A stretch of 64,000 nucleotides of DNA, from positions 2,976,001 through 3,040,000 of the forward strand of contig OZ242258.1 in assembly GCA_965207025.1 (NCBI GenBank). The letters are read 5' to 3'. This document shows positions 41,210-50,699 of the stretch, piece by piece. The stretch comes from Bin87 sp034423595. GTDB taxonomy: Bacteria > Chloroflexota > Dehalococcoidia > Lucifugimonadales > UBA3495. The first letter of the stretch is position 1. Each line of letters begins with the position of its first letter. The translations under genes and the position numbers were made by a program. Under the pieces are notes generated by a model. That model ran no database searches and had not been told where the DNA came from. It saw only the letters and a program-made list of their open reading frames with translations.

Positions 41210-42163
41210 ATGGCATTCAAGCTGGTGATCTGCCCACCCAACTACCAGGAACACTGGCCCGACCTGCTGCGCCAGGAAATACCCGACATCGACGTGCAAG
41301 TGTGCCCCACCGTGGGCGAGGCCATGGAGGTGATCGGGGACGCCGACGCCGCTTTCGGCGACATCAGGCCGGAGCTGCTGGAACGCGCCCACAACCTCAA
41401 GTGGATCGCCTGTCCCCAGGCCGGGCCCCGCGCCGGCTACTACCACGAGTCTCTGATCGAAAGCGACGTGGTGGTCACCAACACCCGGGAGATTTACAAC
41501 GACCACATCAGCGCGCACATTATGTCGTTGCTGCTGGCCTTCGCCCGCGGGTTGCAGGTGTACATACCCCAGCAGGTTGCAGGCGTGTGGCGGCAGGGCT
41601 ACCAGACCATCTATCTGCCCGAGGCCACCGTCGCCGTCGTGGGTGTCGGCGGCATCGGCGGAGAAACGGCCCGTCTCTGCTCCGAGTTCGGCATGAACGT
41701 GCTGGCCGTGGATCCCAGGCTGCCCGAACCCACTCCGGGGGTGGCCGAATTGCACCGGCCCGACGCGCTACTGGATGTTCTCCCCCGCGCTGATTTTGTC
41801 ATCGTAACCGTACCCGAAACGCCGGAGACACAAGGAATGTTCCGGTTGGAACAGTTCCAGGCGATGAAGAGCAGCGCCTTCTTCATCAACATCGGGCGCG
41901 GGGCCACCGTCATTCTCGACGATCTCGTAGCCGCGCTGCGGGATGGGGATATCGCCGGCGCCGGCCTTGACGTGTTCCAGATCGAGCCGCTGCCCGCCGG
42001 ACACTCGCTGTGGACCATGCCCAATGTCCTCATCACGCCCCACGTCGCCGGCAACGGCCCCTACCTCGAACAGCGGCGCACCGAGCTGTTCATCGACAAC
42101 TGCAAACGCTTCAACGAAGGCCGGGAACTCCGCAACGTGGTGGACAAGGCCAACTGGTTCTGA
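41210..42163 (+). CDS. D-2-hydroxyacid dehydrogenase family protein
   Basis: 317 residues; the ATG at 41210 is preferred over 41201 for ribosome-site spacing (CGGAG). Rossmann motif VVGVGGIGGETARL near 144; catalytic Arg in NIGRGATV, Glu in FQIEPLP and His in TPHVAGN. All three catalytic residues are present. Reduces a 2-keto acid or oxidises a D-2-hydroxyacid with NAD(P); exact substrate unknown. Confidence 0.9.
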   Translation: MAFKLVICPPNYQEHWPDLLRQEIPDIDVQVCPTVGEAMEVIGDADAAFGDIRPELLERAHNLKWIACPQAGPRAGYYHESLIESDVVVTNTREIYNDHISAHIMSLLLAFARGLQVYIPQQVAGVWRQGYQTIYLPEATVAVVGVGGIGGETARLCSEFGMNVLAVDPRLPEPTPGVAELHRPDALLDVLPRADFVIVTVPETPETQGMFRLEQFQAMKSSAFFINIGRGATVILDDLVAALRDGDIAGAGLDVFQIEPLPAGHSLWTMPNVLITPHVAGNGPYLEQRRTELFIDNCKRFNEGRELRNVVDKANWF

Positions 42164-42187
42164 TGCGGTGGCGGGGCTGTCCGTCCG

Positions 42188-42415
42188 CTAATCTTCGTTC
42201 CGGCCGGTGAAACTGTAATAGCGCACGCCGGCCATCGGAATCCCGTAGCCAAAGCTCGTCGGTCGGGCTTCAGCCGCCTGATCCGCATGGCCGTCCAGCG
42301 GCAGGGCGCCGAACTCGTTCAGCGCGTCGGCCAGGTCCTGTTCCATACGCTCCGCAAGCAGGCCGGCGGGAACGTTGAATTCGGCAACGTCATGGGGTTG
42401 GTTGATGGCAATCAT
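42188..42415 (-). CDS. YGIPMAGVRYY mini-protein, copy 1
   Basis: 75 residues; ATG at 42415 with GAGGAGGAA. Pattern: VPAGLLAERMEQDLADALNE, FGALP, then TSFGYGIPMAGVRYYSF close to the C-terminus. The second copy at 42598 shares the GLL.E..EQD.AD.L.EFGA helix and the YGIPMAGVRYY tail. No signal peptide or membrane helix. I do not recognise the family. Confidence 0.75.
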   Translation of the reverse strand: MIAINQPHDVAEFNVPAGLLAERMEQDLADALNEFGALPLDGHADQAAEARPTSFGYGIPMAGVRYYSFTGRNED

Positions 42416-42597
42416 CGCTGGTTCCTCCTCATTGGTTATAATTATCGCAACAGACTTGATACGCTTTATATCATAGTAAATAATTCGTTATCAGTCAAGA
42501 GATCGGATTTTAAAACTGCGAAGGTGCGAACCTGTCGGACACAAAAAAAGAGCGGCCGTGATGGCCGCCCCGGGAAACGCGCCGCCCTCCTGTAGCG

Positions 42598-42819
42598 TTA
42601 ACGCTCCGGCACGTAGGTATAGTACCGCACGCCGGCCATCGGGATGCCGTAGGCCAGGCTCGGCGGGGGGATGTGCCGGACTCGCTCCGGCGCGGCGTCT
42701 TCCATGCGTGCTCCGAATTCGGTCAGCACGTCGGCCATGTCCTGCTCCACCCATTCGCTAAGCAACCCGGATCGTAGGTCAATCTGTGCGCTGATCGGTC
42801 GTTCGTTGACAGTAACCAT
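42598..42819 (-). CDS. YGIPMAGVRYY mini-protein, copy 2
   Basis: 73 residues from the ATG at 42819 (GGGAGGAAAG upstream); a 28-residue extension is unsupported. RSGLLSEWVEQDMADVLTEF, then SLAYGIPMAGVRYYTYVPER. Paralogous to the gene at 42188. Each copy has its own AT-rich upstream region (42420-42540; 42835-42905), unlike the GC-rich surroundings, which suggests strong separate promoters. Confidence 0.75.
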   Translation of the reverse strand: MVTVNERPISAQIDLRSGLLSEWVEQDMADVLTEFGARMEDAAPERVRHIPPPSLAYGIPMAGVRYYTYVPER

Positions 42820-42913
42820 CGTTGCTTTCCTCCCATAATGATTTGCCGCATCATCATTGGCTGCGATTTTTGTTATCATAAATGCGAATGGGTTGAATGT
42901 CAACCCCTATCGG

Positions 42914-44968
42914 TTACAGCCAGTGTTGGAACCAGTCCAGCATCCGCTCCAGGTAGGCCTGGCGCAGCGCGACGTGTCCGGTGCGCAGGAAACCGTGGGC
43001 GCAGCCGGGGAACCGGACCATTTCGACCTCTTTGCCGAGGCGTTTCATCACCTGGAAGTACTGTTCGCTCTGACCGATGGGGCAGCGGGCGTCGGCCTCG
43101 CCGTGCAGCAGCAGGACCGGCGTTTCCACCCGGGGCGCGAAGGTGATGGGGGAACGCTGCAACAGGCGGTAGGCCATGCTGTCCACGCCCTCCGCCAGCT
43201 CGTTGACCAGCGGGCGGCTGATGGACATGCCGCCAGCCAGACGGTTGGCCCACTGGGTTTCGCCGAAGCTGGTGGCGATGTCGGAGGTGCCGTACATGCT
43301 CCACAGGTCGATGCAGGGAGCGCCGGCCACGGCAGCACGGAAACGGGTGGTGTGCCCGATGGCCCAGGTGGTCATGTAACCGCCGTAGCTGTAGCCGTGG
43401 ATGCCCAGGCGATTGGTGTCCACATAGTCGCGTTGGCAGACCTCGTCCAGGGCCGCCAGCAGGTCGCGGTAGTCCTCGCCGCCCCAGTCGCCGAGGACGG
43501 CGTTGACGAACTCCTCCCCATAGGTGGACGACCCGCGAGGATTCACCGCCAGGGTCAAAAAACCGGCCCCGGCGAGAACCTGATGCCACGGGACGAAAGA
43601 GTCGTAGAACGCGCCGTTGGGACCGCCGTGAATCTCCAACACCAGCGGGTATTTGACGGTTGGGTCGAAATCGGGCGGGTGGTAGAGACGGCATTGGATG
43701 TCGTAGTCGTCGGTTTCCACGTTGAACTTTTCCATGGGGGCCGGCTTATGGTCATTCAGCCACGCGGCGTTATGTTCGGTGATGCGCCGGCGGTGTCCGC
43801 CCGGCTTCACCAGATGCAGGTCGGATGGATCGGCTGGACCGGACGCCGTGAGGGCAACGCGCGATGCCTTTGAGTCCATGGCGACGCCGGACAACAACTC
43901 GCCGCCACCCGTGAGGACGACCGGTTGGGACGGGTCATCGTCGCAAGGCGCATCCAACGCATACAACCGGGTTTCTCCGCAGGAGTCGGCGAGAAATATG
44001 ATCCGGTCGCCGCTCCCGTCCTTGCCCTTTGTCCAGCGCAGATCCAACGGAGGGTAGATGCCCGGATACCCCAGGCAGGGACGGATGCTGTCGTCAGTCA
44101 AGCGGCGGGGCGGTTGGTTCTCTTCCAGGATGTAGAGGTACGCCTGCCACAGCACCATCAATCCCTCACCCTCGCCGCCGACGGCCAGCAAACGCTGACC
44201 ATCCGGCGACCAGGCGACTGCCGCGGCGTCGGTAAGGCCCCGCGACCACAGTTCCGGATAATCCAACTCGTGGTCGTCATCCAGGTCAAGGACGTACACT
44301 TCGTTGGTGGCGGTAACGTCGCGGGATCCGGAGCGGCCGGATATGAAGGCGATGCGGCTGCAATCCGGCGACCAGGCGGGGGCCATGTCGTCCCAGTCGC
44401 CATCGGTGATCTGCGTGGTGTCGCCATCGGTCACGTCAACCAGGAACAGGTGGAAATGAGAGTCGCCACGCCAGCCAATGGCGTCGTGGCGGTAACGGAT
44501 GCGCCGCACTGACCTTTCCTTTGGCTGGTTCTCTGGAGAGTCCGGGTCCCGGGAGTGGTCTGGGGTGACGTCGGCCACCACCGCAAGCCGGGATGAATCG
44601 GGAGACCAGGCGAATTCACGGGCGCCAAATGGGAGATCGGTAAGCCGGACCGCCTCGCCTCCGTCGGCCGGCATGAGCCAGACCTGGCGGTGGGCATCCG
44701 GGGAATCGTCGGGCCGGAGGAATGCGAAGTATGCGCCGTCGTGGGAGTAGCGCGGGTGAGTATCGGAGTTGCCGCGGGTGAAAGGCCGGGGGGTTGACTT
44801 GTCGCCGTCGTCAGCCAACCCGACCTGGTAGATACGAGAGCGACTTTCCGAACTCGCTTCGTCAATCCAGGACAGTACGTACGAGCATTTGCTCCCATCC
44901 GGCGAAACGGTGGGATCGCCCACACTGGTCAAGTGGCGGAACAGGTCAGGTCCTATTGGATTTGGCAT
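42914..44968 (-). CDS. S9-family (prolyl oligopeptidase-like) serine peptidase
   Basis: 684 residues. The N-terminal part is a TolB/WD-like propeller (TVSPDGSKCSYVLSW, WSPDSSRLAVVADV, WSPDCSRIAFISG). The C-terminal alpha/beta-hydrolase has nucleophile Ser in GIHGYSYGGYMT, Asp in LLHGEADARCP and His in FPGCAHGFLR. No signal peptide, so probably cytoplasmic. Length is typical of acylaminoacyl-peptidase-like S9C proteins. Confidence 0.9.
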   Translation of the reverse strand: MPNPIGPDLFRHLTSVGDPTVSPDGSKCSYVLSWIDEASSESRSRIYQVGLADDGDKSTPRPFTRGNSDTHPRYSHDGAYFAFLRPDDSPDAHRQVWLMPADGGEAVRLTDLPFGAREFAWSPDSSRLAVVADVTPDHSRDPDSPENQPKERSVRRIRYRHDAIGWRGDSHFHLFLVDVTDGDTTQITDGDWDDMAPAWSPDCSRIAFISGRSGSRDVTATNEVYVLDLDDDHELDYPELWSRGLTDAAAVAWSPDGQRLLAVGGEGEGLMVLWQAYLYILEENQPPRRLTDDSIRPCLGYPGIYPPLDLRWTKGKDGSGDRIIFLADSCGETRLYALDAPCDDDPSQPVVLTGGGELLSGVAMDSKASRVALTASGPADPSDLHLVKPGGHRRRITEHNAAWLNDHKPAPMEKFNVETDDYDIQCRLYHPPDFDPTVKYPLVLEIHGGPNGAFYDSFVPWHQVLAGAGFLTLAVNPRGSSTYGEEFVNAVLGDWGGEDYRDLLAALDEVCQRDYVDTNRLGIHGYSYGGYMTTWAIGHTTRFRAAVAGAPCIDLWSMYGTSDIATSFGETQWANRLAGGMSISRPLVNELAEGVDSMAYRLLQRSPITFAPRVETPVLLLHGEADARCPIGQSEQYFQVMKRLGKEVEMVRFPGCAHGFLRTGHVALRQAYLERMLDWFQHWL

Positions 44969-45279
44969 CGCGGTGGGCTCCCGGGAATGGGTGGATACGG
45001 TTGCTCAAGAGCGGTTTATGGCTGAGTAGTGTATCGCACATCAGGGGCCCAGGCAGCACAACATGAGGGACGACCCAGGGCCTTTTGATTGTCGGGATGC
45101 AGGACGTGGTTGGAGGCAGGATTCCCCTTGATGAAAGGGCAACCAGCAAACCCGACGGGTCGGGGCAACTCTTACGGTTGCCCCGACCTTGGGAGTTTGA
45201 CGTCGGCGGACGTTCCGCGGGGTGATCCTTCGACAGGCTCAGGATGATCCTTCGACGAGCTCAGGATGAGCGGGTAGTG

Positions 45280-45420
45280 GTTGCGGTTAGGCTCCTTATC
45301 AGGCGGTGGCGTGGCGGTTGGTTGGGTGTTGTTGCGGTTGGGCTCCTCTACAGGCGATGCGTGGCGGTTGGTTGGGTGTTGTTGCGGTTGGGCTCCTCTA
45401 CAGGCGATGCGTGGCGGTTG
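45280..45420. repeat. 50-bp direct tandem repeat, about 2.6 copies plus a degenerate one
   Basis: GTGGCGGTTGGTTGGGTGTT starts identical units at 45311 and 45361, and again (10 bases) at 45411. The unit before 45311 is degenerate. No spacer diversity, so it is not a CRISPR array. Confidence 0.8.
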
Positions 45421-45881
45421 GTTTGTTTGCTGTTGCCAGGGTTTCGGGCCGGTGTCAATGTGCGGCCGGTTTGGTACGCATGGTAGTTTGCCCGGTATTT
45501 CCCGTGGCCCACATCAACCGTCCATCCGGACCGTTGACGCAGCACGGCGCGCTGTGGCTGACGCTGGGGTTGTAACGGCCATATCCGTGAGAAACGGCGG
45601 ACATCGGCAGTCCTGTAACCCTGGGTATGCGATTTTACTGACGGGGTGGCCGCGAGGCCCGAAACCCTGGCATGGGGTGTGATGCGTGATGCGGATAAAT
45701 GTTCTTTCGCCTGATGAGTCCAGTATAGGGATTGGGGAAAGCGGGGCGCAAGGGGCGGATGTCACTATTGTGGGAAAATTGGGAAATTGGCTTTGGAGGC
45801 GTTGTCGGAAAGAGTTTCTGGATTCCGGCCCCGTATCAAGTACGGGGTGACTCTCGCGCGTACCCGCTTTCGCCGGAGCTG

Positions 45882-45970
45882 TCATTGCGAGCGCAGCGCG
45901 GCAATCTCGTTGCCGAAGGAGCCGTCACTCAGCCGGCGAGATTGCCACGTCGCTGCGCTCCTCGCAATGA
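45882..45970. repeat. Composite inverted repeat with GCAATCTC/GAGATTGC arms
   Basis: TCATTGCGAGCGCAGCG..GCAATCTC on the left is mirrored by GAGATTGCCACG..GCGCTCCTCGCAATGA on the right, about 89 bp in all. A solo right arm occurs at 50735-50762. Confidence 0.7.
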
Positions 45971-46265
45971 CAAACTGGGTACGCGTGAGCGGGGTGACTT
46001 TCTTTCGCCGGAATGACGGGAGGGGGCCGGATGACGAGATGGGTGGCCGGAATGACGGGAGGGAGGCGGGCCGGATGGCAGGAGGGGCCGGATGGCGGGA
46101 GGCGGGCCGGATGGCGGGAGGCGGGCCGGATGGCGGGAATATTTGAAAGGCACTGAGGGACGACCGGAAGGGTCACACTATAACGATTAATGATAGTAGC
46201 GGGCCTTTTTCTTGACATACCGTTAACGCGGGGCGCATACTCCGCGAGTTCGGGGAGAGAGATTT

Positions 46266-47762
46266 ATGGCCACGTTGAACCTGCGCCCAGCCCAACTGGC
46301 GATCGGCGGTCGCCACATTCATTACGCTTGGGTGATTGTTACGATTACAGCCCTGATGCGTCTGGTATCGTCTTCGTTCCGGATGTCATTCCCGGCACTG
46401 GTGCCGTTTATCGCCGTGGGCTTCGGCTGGGAAGTGTGGCTGATCACGCTGGCATTTTCCCTGCAATGGGTGATCTCGGGAGCTTTCGGCCCGCCGGCCG
46501 GCTGGCTGGGAGACCGGTATGGCGCGCGGTTCACCATGACGGTGGGGGCGTCGCTGTACATAGTGGGGATGATCCTAACTGGATTCATGACCGAGGTCTG
46601 GCACCTGTTCCTGTTCTTCGGCGTAATCCTGAGCGCGTCCATGGGCATTTTCCAGGTTCCGCTGACGGTTGCGGTCACATCGTGGTTCCGCAGGCATTTG
46701 GGTGTCGGCATGGGCCTGTTGCAGTCCTCGCAGGGGTTCGGGCCGGTGGTGGCATTGCCCGTGATGCTGGGACTGGTGACGTGGTTCAGCGTGGGCAGCG
46801 GGGTAGTGTGGAGCGAACGGCTCGCCTTCCTGGGCAGCGCCGACGTGCTGGGCATCCGCATGGCCTTCTGGATTCCCGGAGTGCTCGGGGGGATCATACT
46901 GCTGCTGCTGACGCGCATCTTCTACAACAGCCCGGAGGACGTTGGACTGCGGCAGCTGGGGGACGACGGCACCGGTCCCGCCCCGCGCCGGCGGGTCGCT
47001 ATGACGGGCCAGGAAGCCAAGGAACGGACGAAGGTGTTCCTGCAACAGGTTCGCAAAACGCCGGCCTTCTGGAATTTGATCGGCATCCACTACTGGGGTT
47101 GCGCCGGGCACAGCATCATCATCGTGTTCCTGCCGCAGATCATCGTGGCGGGACTGGAACCGAACTGGGAATCATTGCCGACCGGGGACCCGGCGCTGCT
47201 GATAGCGGGGGCCATCGCCGGCGGAGCGGCGGCTGCCATGAGCATCGTGAGCACGGTGACGCGCTTTGGCGTACCCGTCGCGGCGGATCTGTTGGGCAGC
47301 AAGTGGGTGATGGCGGTATGCTTCTTCCTGCAAGTTGCGCCGGTGCTGGTGCTGTATGCGGCGGTGCAGTGGTATCCCGAAGTGTGGATGTTCTACCTGT
47401 TTGCCATCCTGTTCGGCATCGGGTTCGGTGGCGAGATGTCGGCGTTCCCAATCATCAACCGCCAGTACTACGGCAACGCCCCCATAGGGACGACCTATGG
47501 ATTCCAGATGATGGGCGCCGGGGCCGGCATGGCCTGCGGGGCGGGATTGGGCGCGCTGCTGCTGGCCATCACCGACGGATACGGTGCGACCATCATACTG
47601 TCGTTCATAATGAGCCTGCTGGGTGTCGTCTCGATCATGTTCCTGCCGACCACGCATTCACACCAACTGCCCGACTGGGAAAACGACCTGCCCGCCGAGT
47701 TGCGGCCCGACGCCGCGCCGGCGCCGGCACCAGCACCAAGCGGCACGGGTGACGGGGACTGA
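46266..47762 (+). CDS. MFS transporter
   Basis: 498 residues, about 12 helices. Helix 1 YAWVIVTITALMRLVSSSFR; loop 2-3 signature GWLGDRYGARFTMTVG; helix 8-10 region with IVFLPQIIVAGLEPNW. The Ala/Pro-rich tail (PDAAPAPAPAPSGTG) is disordered. Same broad family as the gene at 34516 but clearly a different subgroup. GGGGAGAGA lies before the ATG. Confidence 0.85.
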   Translation: MATLNLRPAQLAIGGRHIHYAWVIVTITALMRLVSSSFRMSFPALVPFIAVGFGWEVWLITLAFSLQWVISGAFGPPAGWLGDRYGARFTMTVGASLYIVGMILTGFMTEVWHLFLFFGVILSASMGIFQVPLTVAVTSWFRRHLGVGMGLLQSSQGFGPVVALPVMLGLVTWFSVGSGVVWSERLAFLGSADVLGIRMAFWIPGVLGGIILLLLTRIFYNSPEDVGLRQLGDDGTGPAPRRRVAMTGQEAKERTKVFLQQVRKTPAFWNLIGIHYWGCAGHSIIIVFLPQIIVAGLEPNWESLPTGDPALLIAGAIAGGAAAAMSIVSTVTRFGVPVAADLLGSKWVMAVCFFLQVAPVLVLYAAVQWYPEVWMFYLFAILFGIGFGGEMSAFPIINRQYYGNAPIGTTYGFQMMGAGAGMACGAGLGALLLAITDGYGATIILSFIMSLLGVVSIMFLPTTHSHQLPDWENDLPAELRPDAAPAPAPAPSGTGDGD

Positions 47763-47768
47763 TTTGAG

Positions 47769-48377
47769 TTGGACGAAGAACAGTCCGCAGAGAGATTTCA
47801 CCGCGACCTGGATATAGTCCGGACGCTGTCGCCTGCAACAAGTGAACCGGGGCGGCCCGGCTTGGTCGTCTTGTACGGATTGCCCGGTAGCGGCAAGTCG
47901 TATTTCGCCCAACTGGCCGCGGAACGCTGCAACGCGGTGGTCCTGAATAGCGACCAAAATCGTCGCGCCATCGTGGAAGGCCCACTCCTTTATAACGGAC
48001 CGGAGAACCAGCGTCTTTTTAAAGCCCTTAACCGGCGCGTTGAGGAACTACTAGACCTGGGGCAGGTGGTGATTTTTGACTCATCGGGCCTCAGAGACTG
48101 GATACGCAACCCACTGGAAAGGATCGCGCAGGACCGCAACCTAATTCCAGTCAGGGTTCACCTGGATCCACCGGAAGAGATCATTTTCCATCGACTAGCC
48201 GATAGACAGCCGCCTCCTGACCCTGCCAATGGCGCCAAAGCCTGGCGCGATGTGTACGAATGGATGTTGCCTGGGTGGCAGCCCATCGTCGAGGAGCATC
48301 TCCGTGTCGTCGCCCCGACTTCGGTGACTAGCACAGTGGAAAGTGTTTGCCGCCGGCTGTTGGGGGAGCAACCTTGA
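47769..48377 (+). CDS. P-loop kinase-like ATPase (AAA_33/zeta-toxin-like)
   Basis: 202 residues with a TTG start seven bases after the MFS gene. Walker A LYGLPGSGKSYFAQLAAERC; VVLNSDQNRRAIV is the switch/substrate loop; VVIFDSSGLRDWIRNPLERI is the Walker B-like strand; HRLADRQPPPD is the lid. The pattern fits small AAA_33 nucleoside/polynucleotide-kinase-like proteins. No antitoxin neighbour is seen, so a metabolic or repair kinase is as likely as a toxin. Confidence 0.75.
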   Translation: MDEEQSAERFHRDLDIVRTLSPATSEPGRPGLVVLYGLPGSGKSYFAQLAAERCNAVVLNSDQNRRAIVEGPLLYNGPENQRLFKALNRRVEELLDLGQVVIFDSSGLRDWIRNPLERIAQDRNLIPVRVHLDPPEEIIFHRLADRQPPPDPANGAKAWRDVYEWMLPGWQPIVEEHLRVVAPTSVTSTVESVCRRLLGEQP

Positions 48378-48470
48378 GGGCTAGGGCCGGCTGCATCGCC
48401 ACGCCAACCTGCCCTGACCTGGAATCCGGAAAGTTCTTTCCCTACTCACGATGGCCTTTTAGGAGGTTTT

Positions 48471-48500
48471 CCTGGATACCGGCTTTCGCCGGTATGACGG
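48471..48500. repeat. Palindromic repeat family C (copy 1)
   Basis: CTGGATACCGGCTTTCGCCG followed by GTATGACGG, with compensatory changes that keep the stem. It lies between the kinase and Asp-box genes. Confidence 0.75.
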
Positions 48501-48626
48501 GTTTGGTGCGGGGCGACCACATAAAATGCGAACAGTTACACTGGCCGCTCGCCCCTAGCCACTTACCCACGCCGGCGGTATGATGGCGGCAACTGTACCG
48601 TATCCGACACACGAGGAGGCGTTACC

Positions 48627-49616
48627 ATGGCAGACGGAATTACCATTTTGGTCGGCACCGCCGGGCAGGGAGTCATGCGCAGCACCGACAGCGGCCAGTC
48701 CTGGCGGCGCGTCGGCATCACACAAGGGATACACTCGGACGCAGTGGTGCGTTGCCTGACGCCGATACCCGGCGCGGAGGGCAGCGTGCTGGCCGGCTGC
48801 GACCGGGGCATCATCCGGAGCGACGACAACGGCGACACCTGGCGGAGCGTCAGCACGCCGATGGACGGGACGGCGGTGTGGGCCATCGCCTTCGATCCTT
48901 CAAACCCGCAGATTGCTTTTGCCGGAACCGGCACGCCGGACCCGTGCCAGATCTACCGCTCCAAGGACGGTGGGGCCACGTGGGAACTGCGACCGGTGGA
49001 AGTGGCCGCCGAATGTCCCGCCGTGGGCGTTCCGCGCGTCACAGGCATCGCCATCGACCCGACGAACGGCAACAGCGTGTGGGTGGGCATTGAGGTGGAC
49101 GGGTTGCGCCACAGCGCAGACGGCGGCGACACCTGGGAGACCGTGCCGCACCAGGACATTCCCAACCTGGACATCCACAACGTCACCGTGACCTCCGGCC
49201 CGCCGCACCGGGTGGTGGTGATGGTGAACGACGACGTGTTCCTCACCGACGACGACGGAGGCACCTGGCGCAACCTGGACGTGCGGCAGAACTTCCCGCT
49301 GGGCTATCCGCGCGGCATCAAGGTGAAGGCCGACGACCCGCAGACCATCTTCACCACGTTCGGCGACACTACGCCCGGATCCACCGGAGTGGTGATGCGG
49401 TCGGACGACGCCGGCGCGACGTGGAACAACCTGGACCTGCCCGTACCGCCCAACACGGCGATGTGGGTGGTGAACTCGCAGCCGCAGAATCCCGACTTCC
49501 TGCTGGCCGGCAGCCGGTATGGCTACCTGTACCAATCGGACGACGCGGGGAATTCGTGGAGCAAGTTTGACCGGGAGTTCAGCGAGATCTCGTCGGTGAT
49601 GTGGTTCCCCAACTAG
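48627..49616 (+). CDS. Asp-box (BNR) beta-propeller protein
   Basis: 329 residues; ATG at 48627 with GAGGAGG upstream. Seven Asp-box-like repeats: STDSGQSWRR, SDDNGDTWRS, SKDGGATWEL, SADGGDTWET, TDDDGGTWRN, SDDAGATWNN, SDDAGNSWSK. That is a full seven-bladed propeller as in sialidase-like and Ycf48-like proteins. No signal peptide and no sialidase Arg triad was recognised. It is followed closely by an amidohydrolase gene. Confidence 0.82.
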   Translation: MADGITILVGTAGQGVMRSTDSGQSWRRVGITQGIHSDAVVRCLTPIPGAEGSVLAGCDRGIIRSDDNGDTWRSVSTPMDGTAVWAIAFDPSNPQIAFAGTGTPDPCQIYRSKDGGATWELRPVEVAAECPAVGVPRVTGIAIDPTNGNSVWVGIEVDGLRHSADGGDTWETVPHQDIPNLDIHNVTVTSGPPHRVVVMVNDDVFLTDDDGGTWRNLDVRQNFPLGYPRGIKVKADDPQTIFTTFGDTTPGSTGVVMRSDDAGATWNNLDLPVPPNTAMWVVNSQPQNPDFLLAGSRYGYLYQSDDAGNSWSKFDREFSEISSVMWFPN

Positions 49617-49636
49617 ACCACGCAGGAGGTACGATC

Positions 49637-50653
49637 ATGTCGCCCCGTGGCAACGAATGGCTGGCCCTGACCGCCGAACCCACCCTCGAACCCGAACTGC
49701 CCATCTGCGACCCTCATCACCATTTCTGGGTGCAACGGCCCGAACCCGTTGACTATCAACAGTACCTGCTGCCCGACCTGGTGGCAGACATCACCAGCGG
49801 CCACAACGTGCGCTCTACCGTGTTCATCGAGGCGCGTTCGGAGTACCGCACCGACGGGCCGGAGGAGATGCGTCCCGTGGGCGAGGTGGAGTTTGTGCAA
49901 TCCATCGCCGACGACAGCGCCAGCGGACGCTATGGCGACGCCCGCGCCGCCGCCGCGATCATCGGCCGCGCCGACCTGAAACTGGGGGACGGCGTGCGGC
50001 CCGTGCTGGAGGCGTTGCAAGCCGCCAGCCCCAACCGATTTCGCGGCATCCGCCACTCCGTCGGGTGGGACCCGCATCCGGAGGTTGAAAACCGGGAGGT
50101 TGAGGGCTGTTTGCAGCGCGACGACTACATGGCCGGCGCCCGTGTCCTGAGGGACATGGGCCTGATCCTGGAAACCACCGTGTTCTTCCCACAGCTGCCC
50201 GACCTAGCAGACTTCGCCCAGCGCATCCCCGACCTGACCATCGTGCTGAACCACATCGGCGGGATGATGCGCACCGGCCCCTACGCCAACCGGGACGACG
50301 AGGTCATCCCACAATGGCGCAGCGGCATAGAAGCGGTGGGCGCGTGTCCCAACGTAATTATGAAGCTGGGCGGCATCGGGATGCCCCGCATCGGCTACGA
50401 CTGGCACGAGCGGGAGACGCCCATCGGGTCGGAGGAACTGGCCGATTCCGTGGGCGACTGGATGCGGCACTGCCTGGACTCGTTCGGGCCGGACCGCTGC
50501 ATGTTCGAGAGCAACTTTCCGGTGGACAAGGTGTCGTTCTCGTACAACGTGATGTACAACGCCTTCAAGCGTTTGTCGGAGGGGTACTCGGCGTCCGAGC
50601 GGGCGGCGGCGTTCCACGACACGGCGGTGAGGGTGTACCGGATTGAGACGTAA
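49637..50653 (+). CDS. TIM-barrel amidohydrolase (amidohydrolase_2 type)
   Basis: 338 residues from the ATG at 49637 (AGGAGG). ICDPHHHFW carries the first His-x-His pair; FRGIRHSVGW, IVLNHIGGMM and ESNFPVDKVSF give the later His and Asp positions typical of the 2-pyrone-4,6-dicarboxylate lactonase and gluconolactonase-like amidohydrolase_2 family. Transcribed with the Asp-box gene (20-base gap). Probable hydrolysis of a lactone or decarboxylation of an aromatic ring-cleavage product. Confidence 0.87.
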   Translation: MSPRGNEWLALTAEPTLEPELPICDPHHHFWVQRPEPVDYQQYLLPDLVADITSGHNVRSTVFIEARSEYRTDGPEEMRPVGEVEFVQSIADDSASGRYGDARAAAAIIGRADLKLGDGVRPVLEALQAASPNRFRGIRHSVGWDPHPEVENREVEGCLQRDDYMAGARVLRDMGLILETTVFFPQLPDLADFAQRIPDLTIVLNHIGGMMRTGPYANRDDEVIPQWRSGIEAVGACPNVIMKLGGIGMPRIGYDWHERETPIGSEELADSVGDWMRHCLDSFGPDRCMFESNFPVDKVSFSYNVMYNAFKRLSEGYSASERAAAFHDTAVRVYRIET

Positions 50654-50671
50654 TACGCCGAACGGACAAGA

Positions 50672-50699
50672 CGGGGGCGAATGATTATTCGCCCCTACG
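50672..50699. repeat. Palindromic repeat family A (copy 3)
   Basis: CGGGGGCGAATGATTATTCG with CCCCTACG, followed at 50735-50762 by a solo GAGATTGCCACGCTGCGCTC arm of the composite repeat at 45882. Confidence 0.8.

Larger units (their letters stand above)
44969..46265. other. 1.3-kb repeat-rich region without genes
   Basis: No frame here has a ribosome site plus recognisable motif. It holds a 50-bp tandem repeat (45280-45420), a TTCGACAGGCTCAGGATGA-type repeat at about 45227-45270, an inverted repeat of about 89 bp (45882-45970), family C fragments near 45822 and 46002, and a 19-bp GGCGGGCCGGATGGCGGGA tandem repeat (about 46060-46138). It looks like a graveyard or hot spot of small repeats before the second MFS gene. 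Confidence 0.6.

Noticed and set aside
45280..45420. Tandem repeat considered as a CRISPR array
   Set aside because: Units are directly adjacent with identical sequence throughout and no variable spacers; no cas genes are in the window.
46190..47752. A 520-codon frame overlapping the second MFS gene on the same strand
   Set aside because: The frame at 46266 shows 12 hydrophobic helices and MFS loop motifs; the other frame is Gly/Arg/His-rich without helices.
47769..48377. P-loop kinase as a zeta toxin of an epsilon-zeta pair
   Set aside because: No antitoxin gene is adjacent, and the upstream neighbour is an MFS carrier; the fold alone does not support a toxin role.
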